The notes: generated by a model not told the origin, from the sequence alone. 64,000 nucleotides of DNA from Terriglobia bacterium (GCA_020072805.1 JAIQGC010000024.1:47577-111576), one strand, 5' to 3'. Positions 50,309 through 60,611 are shown, numbered from the stretch's first letter. Made by a program: numbers and translations.

Positions 50309-50339
50309 CAATATGAAACTTCAATTCACAATATGAATT
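50309..50339. promoter_or_regulatory. Candidate IclR operator between the regulator and MFS genes
   Basis: CAATATGAA occurs twice 20 bases apart (50309-50317 and 50329-50337), and the second copy is part of the palindrome AATTCA-CAATA-TGAATT (50323-50339). Two turns of spacing on one helix face suits a dimer of dimers. Confidence 0.65.
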
Positions 50340-50444
50340 CCTCGGCGGGCGCGGCGGCGGCGCGATTTCGTGTATACTCACCGGCGCGAAACGATTCACG
50401 GGCCGGACAGGAGAACGAAGGGGAACTCCCCGGGGAAGCCAACG

Positions 50445-51734
50445 ATGACCGAGAAACAAAGGTTTTACGGGTGGACGCTGGTTGCAGTGCTGTTTGCCAT
50501 GGACTTCCTGAACATGGGATTTCCTCTTTATGGCGGGAACGTCATCAACACCTACATGCTGAAAGAGATTGTGATGAGCCGGGGCACCTACGGCCTGGGC
50601 TTCACCTTCATCAATTTGTTCATCGGCGTGCCCTCGATCCTGGTGGCCGCTTGCATCCTGAAATGGAGCATCAAGCGGGCATTCGCCATGGGATCGGCGC
50701 TGCTGCTATGCGGCGCGCTGTGGATGTCCTTCTTCGCCAGCAAGCCCTGGCACTATCTGGTGGGCTTCGGGGTGATCAACGGCACGGGCATTTGCTTCGG
50801 CACGATCGTTCCGGTCTCGACCGCGGTGACGCGCTGGTTCAAACGCTACCGCGGGCGGGCCATGGCCATCGCCCTGAGCGCTTCCGGCTTCGCGGGATTT
50901 TTTATCGCGCCGCTGATTAACCGCGTCCTGGCGGCCAACGGCGGCAACTGGCGGCAGGCCTGGCAGGTGGTGGGCGGCGCGGCGGTACTCTCCGCAATTC
51001 TGGCTTATCTTTTTGTGCGCGAGAGACCGGAAGAGCTGGGGCAGTTCCCCGACGGCTCTCTGGAATCTTCTTCTGCTGTGCAGACCGGCGCGAACCAGGG
51101 CCTGACCACGCGGCATTCGTGGACTCCGCAGGAGGCCTACAGAACGCGATCATTCTGGCTGATGCTGATCGGTGGATTCGGCTGCCAGTTCCCTTTTTTC
51201 TTCTTTACCGCGCATTGGATTCTGCACCTGCGCGGCGCGGGGATTTCTCCCGCGACGGCGGCCTGGGCCATGGGGCTTTTTACGCTGGGAGGAATCGGCG
51301 GGCGGGCCATTGGCGGATGGATGATGGACGTCCTGCCGGCGCGCTATGCGTACATGATCGGACTGTGCTGCTATCTAGTGGGGTCGGTCCTGGCGATTCA
51401 AGTTAGTCCCAGCGCATTGCCTATCGCGTTCGCGGCGGCCATTCTCTATGGCGCGGGATTTGGCTGGACCTTCGTTTGCGCCAACACCATCACCGGACAT
51501 TTCTATGGACCGCTGGCTTTCCCCAAGGTGAATGGAATGATGCTGGTGGTGACGGGGGCGGTGTGCTCTCCAGCCGGGGTGATCGGCGGGAGAATTTTTG
51601 ACCGCTTCGGAAGCTACAAGATGGCTTTTGAACTGAACATGCTGATCAGCTTGATTGGCATCATCGCGCTGGCTTTCGCGACCATGCCGCGGCCGCGCAC
51701 GCTTGGAAGCGAGAACGAGGCCGGGGCAGCCTAG
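50445..51734 (+). CDS. MFS transporter, oxalate/formate antiporter-like family
   Basis: About 429 residues with 12 hydrophobic segments. MTEKQRFYGWTLVAVLFAMDFLNMGFPLYGGNVINTYM, the loop TRWFKRYRGRAMAIALSASGFAG between helices, and the second-half GLFTLGGIGGRAIGGWMMD are the MFS signatures. The first-helix YGWTLV pattern is common in the OFA group, which moves small carboxylates. Substrate probably an organic or aromatic acid (inference). ATG 50445 is used instead of the longer frame. Regulated presumably by the divergent IclR protein. Confidence 0.82.
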   Translation: MTEKQRFYGWTLVAVLFAMDFLNMGFPLYGGNVINTYMLKEIVMSRGTYGLGFTFINLFIGVPSILVAACILKWSIKRAFAMGSALLLCGALWMSFFASKPWHYLVGFGVINGTGICFGTIVPVSTAVTRWFKRYRGRAMAIALSASGFAGFFIAPLINRVLAANGGNWRQAWQVVGGAAVLSAILAYLFVRERPEELGQFPDGSLESSSAVQTGANQGLTTRHSWTPQEAYRTRSFWLMLIGGFGCQFPFFFFTAHWILHLRGAGISPATAAWAMGLFTLGGIGGRAIGGWMMDVLPARYAYMIGLCCYLVGSVLAIQVSPSALPIAFAAAILYGAGFGWTFVCANTITGHFYGPLAFPKVNGMMLVVTGAVCSPAGVIGGRIFDRFGSYKMAFELNMLISLIGIIALAFATMPRPRTLGSENEAGAA

Positions 51735-51785
51735 CCCGCATTTCTTACGCGGAAGGCAAGTCCGCGCTGGCGGGGCGTGCCAGGC

Positions 51786-54476
51786 TCAGTGTGCCGGGAA
51801 AACGTTCCAGCCGTCGACGGCGAGAATGGGCTGGGCGCCGGGAGCGTCGCTGGTTCTATAGTGCACGGAAATTTCCCGCCGTTCGCCCGGCAGCAGCGAG
51901 ATGTAATTATCCTCCCACCAGACGGGCAGGATCTCTTCCCCTCCGGGTCCTTTCAGCAGGCGCAAGCGGACAAGAAACGCCAGGGTTTTGCCGGTGTTTT
52001 CCACGGTCACCTGCGCCGGGGTCATCGTGCCGGGTTCTCCCATTTTCAGGACAGCGTTCACTGTAACTTTGGGCAGGTTTTGCAGGGCGGAGAAATCCGC
52101 GTAGGCGGTTTGCGGGGTGTAATACCACTCGCCTTTGGGCCAGTCCAGGACGTCGGGTTTGGTGGAGAGCCAGTAGAAGTTGCGGCTGACCAGAGCGCCG
52201 GAGGGATTGAGCAAGCGCAGGGTCAGAAAGTATGTGGTGGAAATGCCGGCGGGTTGGGGAAGGACGAAGGCACGAACCACGCCATCGGCGGGAATGTCGA
52301 CGACGGCTGCGGCGGCAAAGCGTTCGCGCATGTCCAAGTCGTAGAGCTTCGCTTCGACCTTCATGCCGCGGAGCGGAGTCTGGCGGTCGCTGACGACGGC
52401 GACGGAGCGATCGTCGTAGGAAAATTGGACGTGGACGGGTTCGAGGGCTTTTTTGGAGCCGAAGTAGCCGCCGCCGGGGCGCAGGTAGTAATCGTAGAGG
52501 TGCCAGATAATGCCCGGCCAGGCGTTGTTGAGCATCCACTGGATAACGCCGGTTGCGTGGTATTTGTTGCGGGCAAAAGCCTCGAACATGGCCCGCTCGC
52601 CCTCGTAGGCTGCGGCCTGGGATTTCCAGGCGAAATCGGCGGCGTCCCTGGACGTGCCGTAGCGCAGGTCGAGCGCGCTGGTATATTTTTCAATGTTTTT
52701 GAAGGCGCCGCCGCCGGCGTGAAAATTCCAGGCGTCCTTCACCGGCCAAAGTTTGTCCGCGGGAAGCATGGTTTGCAGCGATTCGAGAGGAGGAACGGCG
52801 GGGCCGGGGCTGGTCTCCGTGTTGAAGCCGTGAGCTCCGCCGGTCTTGGTGTCCAGCAACCAGTAGTTGGGCGGGACGTAATCGTAGGGGCCGGTCATCT
52901 TGACGCCGGACTTGCCGGTAACTTCCGTGGGCTTTTCCGTGGCGGAAGAAACGACGGAGTAGGGCCAGTTGGTCTGCTGGAGGACTTCGAGATAGGCGCG
53001 CTCGCGGTCGGGCGGCGGGGGGTTGTCGCTGCCGTTGAGCCAGACGAAGACGCTGGGATGAGCGCGGAGGCGGAGGGACTGGTCGCGCAAGGAGTCCAGG
53101 GAAACGCGGCGGTGCTCGTCGCCCCACTTGGCCCATTTTTCCCAGGCGTCACAGCAGCACCAGCCGGCCATGATCAGGATTCCTTCGCGGTCGGCCATTT
53201 GGAAAAAGTTTTCATCCTCGAGTTTGCCCTCGAGGCGAATGGTGTTCAGTCCTATGTCCTTCACGTAGCGGAATTCCGCCTCGCGCCGGCGGGCATCCAC
53301 GCGCAGCATCATGTCCGGAGCCCATCCGCCACCGCGGATGAGCACGGGCTTGCCGTTGACGCGGAAGAGGCGATGACCCTCGTCGGTCATCCGCGAATCG
53401 TGCTGCACAATGCCGAATTCGATGGACTGGCGGTCGGAAACGGCACCGCTCGAACTGGCGAATTCGAGAGTGAGCGTGTGCAGGAAAGGCTCGCCCAGGG
53501 TGTAGGGCCACCAGAGGCGGGGATGGGGGACGACGAGGGCGGCGATGGTGTCCGGCGAGAGAGTCACCGTGCGCTGTTCGCCGGGCGCAAGAGTCACTGC
53601 CTGGCTGAACTCGATGGGCTTTTCCTCTCCCAGGATTTTGCCGCGCAGGGTTCCGTCAATTTTTTCGGTGCTGGTGTTGGCCAGCTCGGTGCGAATCGTG
53701 AGCCGGGCGGAGTCCGTTGCGGGCAAATTCAGTTTGGTTTCGACAAACGGATGGCGAACCGCCACGGGCCCGCTCGCGCTGACCACCACTTCCTGCCACA
53801 AGCCCATGTCCTTGTCCGGGGGCGTGGGGTTCCAGTCCACCCAGGTGATGCCCAGATCGCCGGCCGCCGGGGCGAAGACCTTGACCGCCAAGGCATTCTT
53901 CGCGCCCGCCCGGACGTAGCGCGTGACATCCAGTTCGTAGCGCCGGAAGGCGCCGACGATGCGCTCTCCACCCGCCAGTTTCCTGCCGTTGATCCAAATT
54001 TCAGCGCGGTAGTTGATGCCGCGGAAAGCAATGCGCACCGTCTTGCCTCCATAGCTTGCGGGCAATTCGAATTCGGTGCGGTACCACCACGGTTTCGCGT
54101 AGGGACTCTCGGCGGGAATTTCCTGATTGGCGAATTGCGAGCCGATCTCGTATTTCACGCCGGGAATGGAGCGCAGATTATTTCCGAAGTAGGGGTCGGG
54201 GTAGACGCCGTTTTCGACGAGCGCGGCGAATACGGTTTTGGGCAGCAAAGTTTTGTACCAGCCCGCAGCGTCGAATCCGGCGCGGGAGACTTCTTCGGCG
54301 CGCGCGGCAACTTTCTCCAAAGACTGAATGGCCCAGCCGTTTTGCAGCACCATCTCTTCGCCGCCGCGCGCCGGACCGGAGAAGAGGGCAAAGGCCGCAG
54401 CAACCCCAGCGGCACGGAGCAGCCACCTCGAGGAACACAGTGTTCCGCACGCCGGCAAGGCTTTCAGGATGTCCAT
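51786..54476 (-). CDS. Secreted GH2 glycosidase, exo-beta-D-glucosaminidase-like
   Basis: 896 residues. Signal peptide about 1-38 (RWLLRAAGVAAAFALFSGPARG). The GH2 order is seen: jelly-roll sugar-binding domain (PWWYRTEFELPASYGGKTVRIAFRGINYRAEIWINGRKLA), immunoglobulin-like domain, TIM barrel (LFRVNGKPVLIRGGGWAPDMMLR). VWLNGSDNPPP and FNTETSPGPAVP resemble the Asp acid/base and Glu nucleophile of CsxA-type exo-chitosanases. The barrel is followed by two beta-domains. It would release glucosamine (or mannose in endo-mannosidase relatives) from oligosaccharides outside the cytoplasm. ATG 54476 follows GGAGAACG. Confidence 0.85.
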   Translation of the reverse strand: MDILKALPACGTLCSSRWLLRAAGVAAAFALFSGPARGGEEMVLQNGWAIQSLEKVAARAEEVSRAGFDAAGWYKTLLPKTVFAALVENGVYPDPYFGNNLRSIPGVKYEIGSQFANQEIPAESPYAKPWWYRTEFELPASYGGKTVRIAFRGINYRAEIWINGRKLAGGERIVGAFRRYELDVTRYVRAGAKNALAVKVFAPAAGDLGITWVDWNPTPPDKDMGLWQEVVVSASGPVAVRHPFVETKLNLPATDSARLTIRTELANTSTEKIDGTLRGKILGEEKPIEFSQAVTLAPGEQRTVTLSPDTIAALVVPHPRLWWPYTLGEPFLHTLTLEFASSSGAVSDRQSIEFGIVQHDSRMTDEGHRLFRVNGKPVLIRGGGWAPDMMLRVDARRREAEFRYVKDIGLNTIRLEGKLEDENFFQMADREGILIMAGWCCCDAWEKWAKWGDEHRRVSLDSLRDQSLRLRAHPSVFVWLNGSDNPPPPDRERAYLEVLQQTNWPYSVVSSATEKPTEVTGKSGVKMTGPYDYVPPNYWLLDTKTGGAHGFNTETSPGPAVPPLESLQTMLPADKLWPVKDAWNFHAGGGAFKNIEKYTSALDLRYGTSRDAADFAWKSQAAAYEGERAMFEAFARNKYHATGVIQWMLNNAWPGIIWHLYDYYLRPGGGYFGSKKALEPVHVQFSYDDRSVAVVSDRQTPLRGMKVEAKLYDLDMRERFAAAAVVDIPADGVVRAFVLPQPAGISTTYFLTLRLLNPSGALVSRNFYWLSTKPDVLDWPKGEWYYTPQTAYADFSALQNLPKVTVNAVLKMGEPGTMTPAQVTVENTGKTLAFLVRLRLLKGPGGEEILPVWWEDNYISLLPGERREISVHYRTSDAPGAQPILAVDGWNVFPAH

Positions 54477-54617
54477 GATCGTTCTCCAACGAAGGACTGG
54501 CCGGCCGAAGCAACGGGTCTTGCCGGATGCAGGCCATGTTATTGCATGGTGGAAGGGCGTGCAATCGGAAGGAGTTGTACGCAAGTTATACCGAACGCGG
54601 TGGGGTGAACCCAATTC

Positions 54618-55742
54618 TCAATCGGGTTCTTGCGTGACGATGTGGACGTCCACGGCGGGAGCTTGGCTGAGAAAGCGATTGATGGCGTTCATGTAGAGGA
54701 ATTTCCTCCAGCCGTCGACTGCGGACCTGCCAAAGATCACTTGGGTGATGTGCTTATCGCGCGCGAAAGCCGCGACAGGATCGGCCACGTTGCCGCCCTT
54801 CAGGCGCACCATGGTGGCGCCCAAACTCTCCGCAAACTGCACATTGGCTTCCAGTGTCTTCCGGTCTTCCTCGTCCGCATCCTCGCCAAGGTCCACATAC
54901 ACGGCATAAAGCTCCGCGTCGACTCGCCGGGCCATACGCGCTGCCCGCGCGATCAGGTATTGAGTTCTCGGGTGCGGGCTGATGCACACGGCAATTCGTT
55001 CGCGGACGGGCCAGGTCTCCTGAATGTCCTTCTGCTCCATGTAGGATTCCAGCGTGCGGTCCACTTGCTCGGCCACTTGCCGCAAGGCCAGTTCGCGCAG
55101 GGCGATCAGGTTGCCGCGCCGGAAAAAATTCCTTAGCGCTTGGTCCACCTTTTCAGTGGCATAAACATCGCCGCGTTTCATGCGGTTCTGCAGGGCTTCC
55201 GGCGTCAGGTCCACCATCACCGCTTCTTCCGCCGACTGCACGACCCAGTCCGGCACGGTCTCCCGCACCTTGATTCCGGTAATCGCTCCGACCGTAGGGG
55301 CGATGCTTTCCAGATGCTGAATATTGACGGTGGAAAGAACGTCGATTCCCGCCGCGACGAGCTCGAGCACGTCCTCGTAGCGCTTGCGGTGTTTGCTGCC
55401 GGGAATATTGGTGTGCGCTAATTCATCGACAACGACGACGTGGGGCTTACGGCTGAGGATGGCGTCGGTGTCCATTTCCTCGAAGGGCGTGCCTTTGTAT
55501 TCGATTTTCTTGCGCGGGATAGCAGTCAGCTGCTCGGACAGTTCCGCGATGGCCTTGCGGCCATGCGTTTCCACCACTCCGACAACGACATCTTCACCCC
55601 GGGTAGAACGGCGAATCGCCTCGCTCAGCATCGTGAACGTCTTGCCCACGCCAGGGGCATACCCCAAAAATACCTTGAAGCTGCCGCGAACCTTTTTCGG
55701 CGGCGAAGCCACTTCCAACCATTGCTCCGGTGTCTTGGGCAT
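54618..55742 (-). CDS. kdpD: KdpD N-terminal module as a separate protein (KdpD domain plus USP domain)
   Basis: 374 residues. GSFKVFLGYAPGVGKTFTMLSEAIRR holds the Walker A motif of the KdpD domain; VVVVDELAHTNIPGSKHRKRYEDVLELV is Walker B and the conserved partner region. Residues about 250-374 form a universal stress protein-like domain (IAVCISPHPRTQYLIARAARMARRV). It ends where the transmembrane part of a full KdpD would begin. In full KdpD this half senses K+/ATP/c-di-AMP and controls the kinase. Here the kinase half is a separate divergent gene 50 bases away. Confidence 0.88.
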   Translation of the reverse strand: MPKTPEQWLEVASPPKKVRGSFKVFLGYAPGVGKTFTMLSEAIRRSTRGEDVVVGVVETHGRKAIAELSEQLTAIPRKKIEYKGTPFEEMDTDAILSRKPHVVVVDELAHTNIPGSKHRKRYEDVLELVAAGIDVLSTVNIQHLESIAPTVGAITGIKVRETVPDWVVQSAEEAVMVDLTPEALQNRMKRGDVYATEKVDQALRNFFRRGNLIALRELALRQVAEQVDRTLESYMEQKDIQETWPVRERIAVCISPHPRTQYLIARAARMARRVDAELYAVYVDLGEDADEEDRKTLEANVQFAESLGATMVRLKGGNVADPVAAFARDKHITQVIFGRSAVDGWRKFLYMNAINRFLSQAPAVDVHIVTQEPD

Positions 55743-55792
55743 ATCTCTCTTCTCGTCAGCGGAACATACGAGAGCTAAGCTACAATGAAGCC

Positions 55793-57253
55793 ATGCGCGG
55801 CATCCTTACCAGCCGTTTACCCGGCTTTGTCGTCGCTTTGGGGACTGTAGCAGCGATCACCTTCCTCTGCTACAGGACCGCTCACGTCAACGCGACGACC
55901 GTTGCGCTGATCTTCCTGCTGGCTATTTTAGCAGTCTCTACGGTTTGGGGCATCCTTGTTTCCGTGGTGATGTCTCTCGCGGCGGTCTTCGCGTTCAACT
56001 TCTTCTTCATGCCTCCCGTCCTGACGCTCACCATTGCTGACCCCCAGAACTGGGTGGCCCTGTTCGCCTTTCTGGTCACTGCCGTCATTGGCAGTCATCT
56101 TTCCTCCAAGGCCCGGAACCAGGCCGAGGAAGCAGACCGGCGCCGGCGCGAGATCGAGAAGCTATACGAATTCAGCCAAAGATTGCTCAGCGCCGGGAAC
56201 GTCATCGAACTCATGAATGCCATTCCGCGCCAAGTCGTGGAATCCTTTGAAGTGGGCGCCGCCGCGCTGTTTTTGACGGAAAAGCAAAAGGTATACCGTT
56301 CGGGCCTGCTGATTCCTCAACTGGATGCGGAGAAGCTGAAGGCCGTGGTTGCCCGCGAAGAGTTACAGGTAGATGAAACACAGAGTCTGTGTTTCGTCCC
56401 CGTCCGTCTGGGTGTGCGCGTCATCGGCTGCCTGGGGATTTCCGGCCAAATCCTTTCCCGGCAGTCCCTGGAAGCGCTCGGCACACTTATCGCCGTCGGC
56501 ATTGAGAGGGCCCGGGCCATCGAGCAACTGGGCAAGACCGAGGCCTCCCGCGAGGGAGAGCGGTTGAAGTCAGCCTTGCTGGACTCCATTACCCACGACT
56601 TCCGGACTCCGCTCACTTCGATCAAAGCTTCGGTAACGAGCTTGCTCTCGGACTCCCGCCTGGATGCGGCGCACCGGACGGAACTACTCACGATCATTGA
56701 GGAAGAGACCAACCGGCTGAATGCCTTGATCGGAGAAGCGGCCGAGATGGCCCGCCTGGAGGCTGGGGAACTTAAGCTGGACTTGCAACCTCACCCCATT
56801 TCCGAGCTGGTCTCCGCTGCTCTCGAACAGTGCAAGGGATTGCTTGGCAACCGGCCTGTACAGATTCAAATGCCGGAGAACCTCCCTTCCGTGCGCGCGG
56901 ACATGAACAGCGCGAAGCAGATTCTGGTCCAGCTGCTGACGAACGCTCACAACTATTCGCCTTCGGAACTCCCGATCACGATCAGTGCGGAGGCGAACGG
57001 CAATTTCGTGGTGTCGAGCGTGGCCGACCGGGGGCCCGGAATTGAAGAGATGGAGCTCGGATTGATCTTCGACAAATTTTACCGCGGCAAAGACCAGCGA
57101 TACCGCGTGCATGGAACGGGGATGGGCTTGCCGATCGCGAAGGCTATCGTAGAAGCCCATGGCGGCACAATTAGCGTCGTCAGCCAACTGGGACACGGCT
57201 GCGTATTTTCCTTTAGCTTGCCCGTAAACCATAGCCAAAGCAGGCGGCAATGA
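55793..57253 (+). CDS. kdpD: KdpD C-terminal module as a separate sensor histidine kinase
   Basis: About 486 residues. Four transmembrane helices of the KdpD DUF4118 type (residues about 8-105), a GAF-like domain (about 125-265), HisKA with the phospho-acceptor in LLDSITHDFRTPLTSIKAS, and HATPase motifs LLTNAHNYS, DRGPGIEEMELGLIFDKFYRG, GTGMGLPIAKAIVEAHGG. It phosphorylates KdpE, whose start codon overlaps its stop (ATGA). ATG 55793 is used. It lacks the KdpD/USP part encoded by the divergent gene, so the two probably act as a complex (inference). Confidence 0.88.
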   Translation: MRGILTSRLPGFVVALGTVAAITFLCYRTAHVNATTVALIFLLAILAVSTVWGILVSVVMSLAAVFAFNFFFMPPVLTLTIADPQNWVALFAFLVTAVIGSHLSSKARNQAEEADRRRREIEKLYEFSQRLLSAGNVIELMNAIPRQVVESFEVGAAALFLTEKQKVYRSGLLIPQLDAEKLKAVVAREELQVDETQSLCFVPVRLGVRVIGCLGISGQILSRQSLEALGTLIAVGIERARAIEQLGKTEASREGERLKSALLDSITHDFRTPLTSIKASVTSLLSDSRLDAAHRTELLTIIEEETNRLNALIGEAAEMARLEAGELKLDLQPHPISELVSAALEQCKGLLGNRPVQIQMPENLPSVRADMNSAKQILVQLLTNAHNYSPSELPITISAEANGNFVVSSVADRGPGIEEMELGLIFDKFYRGKDQRYRVHGTGMGLPIAKAIVEAHGGTISVVSQLGHGCVFSFSLPVNHSQSRRQ

Positions 57254-57960
57254 GTTCCGCGAATATTCTGGTGGTTGACGATGAGCCCCAGATTCGGCGG
57301 GTGATGCGCACCACCCTGTCGAGTCAGGGTTACACCATCATGGAAGCGCGCAGCGGTGAAGAGGCCCTGGAACTGTTCGGGAGCGAGCGGCCCGATCTGG
57401 TTCTGCTTGACGTGAATATGCCGGGTATGGGCGGGCTGGCCGCCTGCCGGGAAATCCGAGAACGCTCCGACGTCCCCATCATCATTCTTACGGTCCGCAA
57501 TACGGAAAAGGACAAGGTGCAGGCACTCGACGCGGGAGCGGACGACTATGTCGTGAAGCCCTTCGGGATCCAGGAACTTCTCGCGCGCATCCGCGCCGCT
57601 CTCCGCCGCACGTCTGTCGCGGAGCCCCTGGCTCCGGTCGATTCGCCCGAGCTTCACATTGATTTTGAGAGCCGGAAGGTCCTCGTCCAAGGGCAGCCGG
57701 TCCGGCTGACACCCAAGGAGTTTGGCCTGCTGCAGCAACTGGCCGCCAATTCAGGCAAGCCCATTTCGCACCGCACTTTGCTGCAAGCCGTCTGGGGGCC
57801 GGACTACGGAGAGGAAACTGAATACCTTCGCGTGTTCATTAATCAGCTTCGCAAGAAAATCGAGCCTGATCCGCGCCACCCTCGCTATATTTGCACCGAA
57901 CCCTGGGTCGGCTACCGCTTTGAATTGCCCCGGCCCAGCTCCGCAAAAACTCGCCGTTGA
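57250..57960 (+). CDS. kdpE: KdpE response regulator
   Basis: 236 residues, OmpR/PhoB type. Receiver: VVDDEPQIRRV with the acidic pair, phospho-acceptor aspartate in DLVLLDVNMPG, TVRNTEKDKVQALDAGADDYVVKPFG (Lys switch). DNA-binding domain: LTPKEFGLLQQLAANSGKPISHRTLLQAVWGPDYGEETEYLRVFINQLRKKIEPDP, typical KdpE. Overlaps the kinase gene by 4 bases and converges on kdpC with 13 bases between stops. It should activate the kdp operon under low K+. Confidence 0.93.
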   Translation: MSSANILVVDDEPQIRRVMRTTLSSQGYTIMEARSGEEALELFGSERPDLVLLDVNMPGMGGLAACREIRERSDVPIIILTVRNTEKDKVQALDAGADDYVVKPFGIQELLARIRAALRRTSVAEPLAPVDSPELHIDFESRKVLVQGQPVRLTPKEFGLLQQLAANSGKPISHRTLLQAVWGPDYGEETEYLRVFINQLRKKIEPDPRHPRYICTEPWVGYRFELPRPSSAKTRR

Positions 57961-57973
57961 TTGAGATGCTTCC

Positions 57974-58546
57974 TTAGTGAAGAGGGGGATGCTGATCCAA
58001 GTCGAGATTCAGCTCCAGCACGTTTACGCGTGGCTCGCCAAGAAATCCCAGATCGCGATCTTTTGTATATTTCTTCACTAAACCACGCACCTCGTCCTCG
58101 TGAATACCGCGGGCCCTGGCCACGCGCGGTATCTGGAACTCCGCTGCCGCGGGAGAGATGTCCGGGTCCAGCCCGGATCCCGATGTCGTCACCAGATCCA
58201 CGGGAATCGACGCACCTGGATTCTCGCTTTGAAGCTTTTGCACGTCGCCTTTCACTCGCTCCAGCAGAGCCTTGTTCGTGGGCGCCAGATTCGAGCCACC
58301 GCTGGCCGTGGGATCATATCCGGTTCCGGCTGCGGACGGGCGCGGATGAAAGTAGCCGGGGCCGGTGAAGGCCTGCCCGATGATTCTCGAGCCTACGAGT
58401 TTGCCGTCCTTTTCGACCAGTTGCCCGTTCGCCCGCTCGCGAAAGAAAAGCTGCGCCAGGCCCGTGACTCCGAGCGGGTAGATCAGCCCAAAGATCATGG
58501 TTGTCACCAGCGTGAACCAAACGGCGATGATCAGGTTCTTTTTCAT
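57974..58546 (-). CDS. kdpC: Potassium-transporting ATPase subunit C
   Basis: 190 residues. A single N-terminal membrane helix (LIIAVWFTLVTTMIFGLIYPLGVTGLAQLFF) and the conserved GSRIIGQAFTGPGYFHPRPSAAG and SGSGLDPDISPAAAEFQIPRVARARG segments identify KdpC, which stabilises KdpAB and ATP binding. It follows kdpB by 9 bases. Confidence 0.94.
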   Translation of the reverse strand: MKKNLIIAVWFTLVTTMIFGLIYPLGVTGLAQLFFRERANGQLVEKDGKLVGSRIIGQAFTGPGYFHPRPSAAGTGYDPTASGGSNLAPTNKALLERVKGDVQKLQSENPGASIPVDLVTTSGSGLDPDISPAAAEFQIPRVARARGIHEDEVRGLVKKYTKDRDLGFLGEPRVNVLELNLDLDQHPPLH

Positions 58547-58555
58547 GAGTTCCTC

Positions 58556-60604
58556 TCAGACAATCCCGGCGTACGTGAGCAGCACGTCAATGAGCTTGAT
58601 CCCGAAGAACGGGGCGATCACTCCGCCGGCGCCATACAGCAGCAGATTGCGGCGGAGCAGCGCCGCGGCCCCTACCGGCCGGTAGCGCACGCCGCGCAGA
58701 GCCAGCGGAACCAAAGCAATGATGATCAGCGCGTTGAAAATAACTGCCGACAGAATTGCGGACTCCGGAGTGCGGAGCCGCATGATATTCAGAATACCGA
58801 GCTGCGGAAATGCGCCGGCGAACATCGCGGGAATGATGGCGAAGTACTTGGCCACATCATTCGCAACCGAAAACGTGGTCAGCGCGCCGCGAGTAATCAG
58901 AAGTTGCTTGCCAATTTCCACGATTTCGATGAGCTTGGTCGGGTTGGAGTCGAGGTCCACCATGTTGCCGGCTTCTTTCGCCGCTTGCGTGCCGGTATTC
59001 ATGGCAACTCCCACGTCGGCCTGTGCAAGCGCCGGAGCGTCGTTGGTGCCGTCGCCGGTCATGGCCACCAGTTTTCCCTTCGCTTGCTCTTTGCGAATGA
59101 GCGCCATCTTGTCTTCCGGCTTGGCTTCGGCGAGAAAATCGTCCACGCCCGCTTCCCGGGCGATCGCCGCCGCAGTTAGCGGATTGTCCCCGGTGATCAT
59201 CATCGTGCGAATGCCCATGGCCCGGAGGTGATCGAATCTTTCACGCATCCCGCCTTTAACCACATCCGTCAGAGCGATGGCGCCCAGCACGCGGCGGTCC
59301 TGTGAAACAAGCAGCGGAGTCCCGCCGGCATTGGAGATGTCCTTGACGATCTCCAGAATCTCGGCAGGCACCTCCTGGCCCCTCTCCGCGACGTATTTCG
59401 CAATGGTTTCCGGAGCCCCTTTGCGAATTTCGTGGACGTCCATGTCCACGCCGGACATGCGCGTCTGCGCCGAAAATGGAATAAACGTGGGATTGTGCGC
59501 CGCCAGCTCACGGCCGCGCAGCCCGTATTTTTCCTTAACCAGGACGACAATGGAACGCCCCTCGGGCGTTTCATCCGCTAAGGATGCCAGTTGTGCCGCG
59601 CTGGCCAGCTCTACCTCCGTGATATTCGGGCAAGGGTGCAGCGCCGTCGCCTGACGGTTGCCCAGCGTAATCGTCCCGGTTTTATCCAACAAAAGTACGT
59701 CCACGTCTCCCGACGCCTCGACGGCGCGTCCGGACATCGCGATGACATTTCTCTGAATCAGGCGGTCCATGCCCGCGATGCCTATCGCGGACAGCAGCCC
59801 GCCGATCGTCGTCGGAATCAGACAGACAAGGAGAGAAACAAGGACAAAGATGCTCTGCGGCGCGCCGGCATAGATGGCAAACGGCTGCAAGGTCACGACG
59901 GCGAGCAGGAAGATGATGGTCAACCCCGCCAGAAGGATATTGAGCGCGATCTCGTTGGGTGTTTTCTGCCGGGATGCGCCCTCGACAAGGTGAATCATAC
60001 GGTCGAGAAACGTCTCACCGGGATTTGAAGTGATGCGCACCCGGATCTCATCCGAGAGCACGCGCGTGCCCCCGGTAACCGCCGAGCGGTCTCCGCCGGA
60101 CTCGCGGATCACCGGCGCGGACTCCCCGGTAATCGCGGACTCGTCCACCGAGGCCACGCCCTCGATCACCTCCCCGTCTCCCGGAATGAATTCTCCGGCG
60201 CACACCAGAACCTCATCTCCGGCACGCAGCGCCGAACTCACGATGACCTCCGTGGAACCGTCCGGCAGCAAACGGCGCGCTTCCGTCTCTGCCCGGGCTT
60301 TGCGCAGAGTCTCCGCCTGCGCCTTGCCGCGCCCCTCCGCCATGGCCTCGGCAAAATTCGCAAACAGCACGGTAAACCATAACCACAGACTGATCTGCAG
60401 GCCGAAACCGATCTGTCCCGCGTGATGAACGGCATTCCACACGAGTTGCACCGTGGTCAGTACGGCACCAACCTCCACCACAAACATAACGGGGTTCTTG
60501 ACAATCGTCCGGGGGTCCAACTTTACAAAGGAGTCCACTACTGCCCCAGAAAGAATCTTCCTGTCCCCAAACGACTTTTTTCTGATTTGACCGGCTGAAC
60601 TCAT
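58556..60604 (-). CDS. kdpB: Potassium-transporting ATPase subunit B
   Basis: About 682 residues, class P1A P-type ATPase that powers K+ uptake. Motifs: [23 protein letters not shown] (actuator), [21 protein letters not shown] (membrane core), [15 protein letters not shown] (phosphorylated Asp), [12 protein letters not shown] and RKGAPETI (nucleotide site), [21 protein letters not shown] (hinge). ATG 60604 is preferred; GTG 60610 would sit in the ribosome binding site. The start is 7 bases after the kdpA stop. Confidence 0.95.
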   Translation of the reverse strand: MSSAGQIRKKSFGDRKILSGAVVDSFVKLDPRTIVKNPVMFVVEVGAVLTTVQLVWNAVHHAGQIGFGLQISLWLWFTVLFANFAEAMAEGRGKAQAETLRKARAETEARRLLPDGSTEVIVSSALRAGDEVLVCAGEFIPGDGEVIEGVASVDESAITGESAPVIRESGGDRSAVTGGTRVLSDEIRVRITSNPGETFLDRMIHLVEGASRQKTPNEIALNILLAGLTIIFLLAVVTLQPFAIYAGAPQSIFVLVSLLVCLIPTTIGGLLSAIGIAGMDRLIQRNVIAMSGRAVEASGDVDVLLLDKTGTITLGNRQATALHPCPNITEVELASAAQLASLADETPEGRSIVVLVKEKYGLRGRELAAHNPTFIPFSAQTRMSGVDMDVHEIRKGAPETIAKYVAERGQEVPAEILEIVKDISNAGGTPLLVSQDRRVLGAIALTDVVKGGMRERFDHLRAMGIRTMMITGDNPLTAAAIAREAGVDDFLAEAKPEDKMALIRKEQAKGKLVAMTGDGTNDAPALAQADVGVAMNTGTQAAKEAGNMVDLDSNPTKLIEIVEIGKQLLITRGALTTFSVANDVAKYFAIIPAMFAGAFPQLGILNIMRLRTPESAILSAVIFNALIIIALVPLALRGVRYRPVGAAALLRRNLLLYGAGGVIAPFFGIKLIDVLLTYAGIV

Positions 60605-60611
60605 AAACACC

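Noticed and set aside
51777-54608. 943-codon plus-strand ORF opposite the GH2 gene
   Set aside because: The minus strand encodes a complete GH2 enzyme with signal peptide and catalytic motifs; the plus ORF is its shadow.
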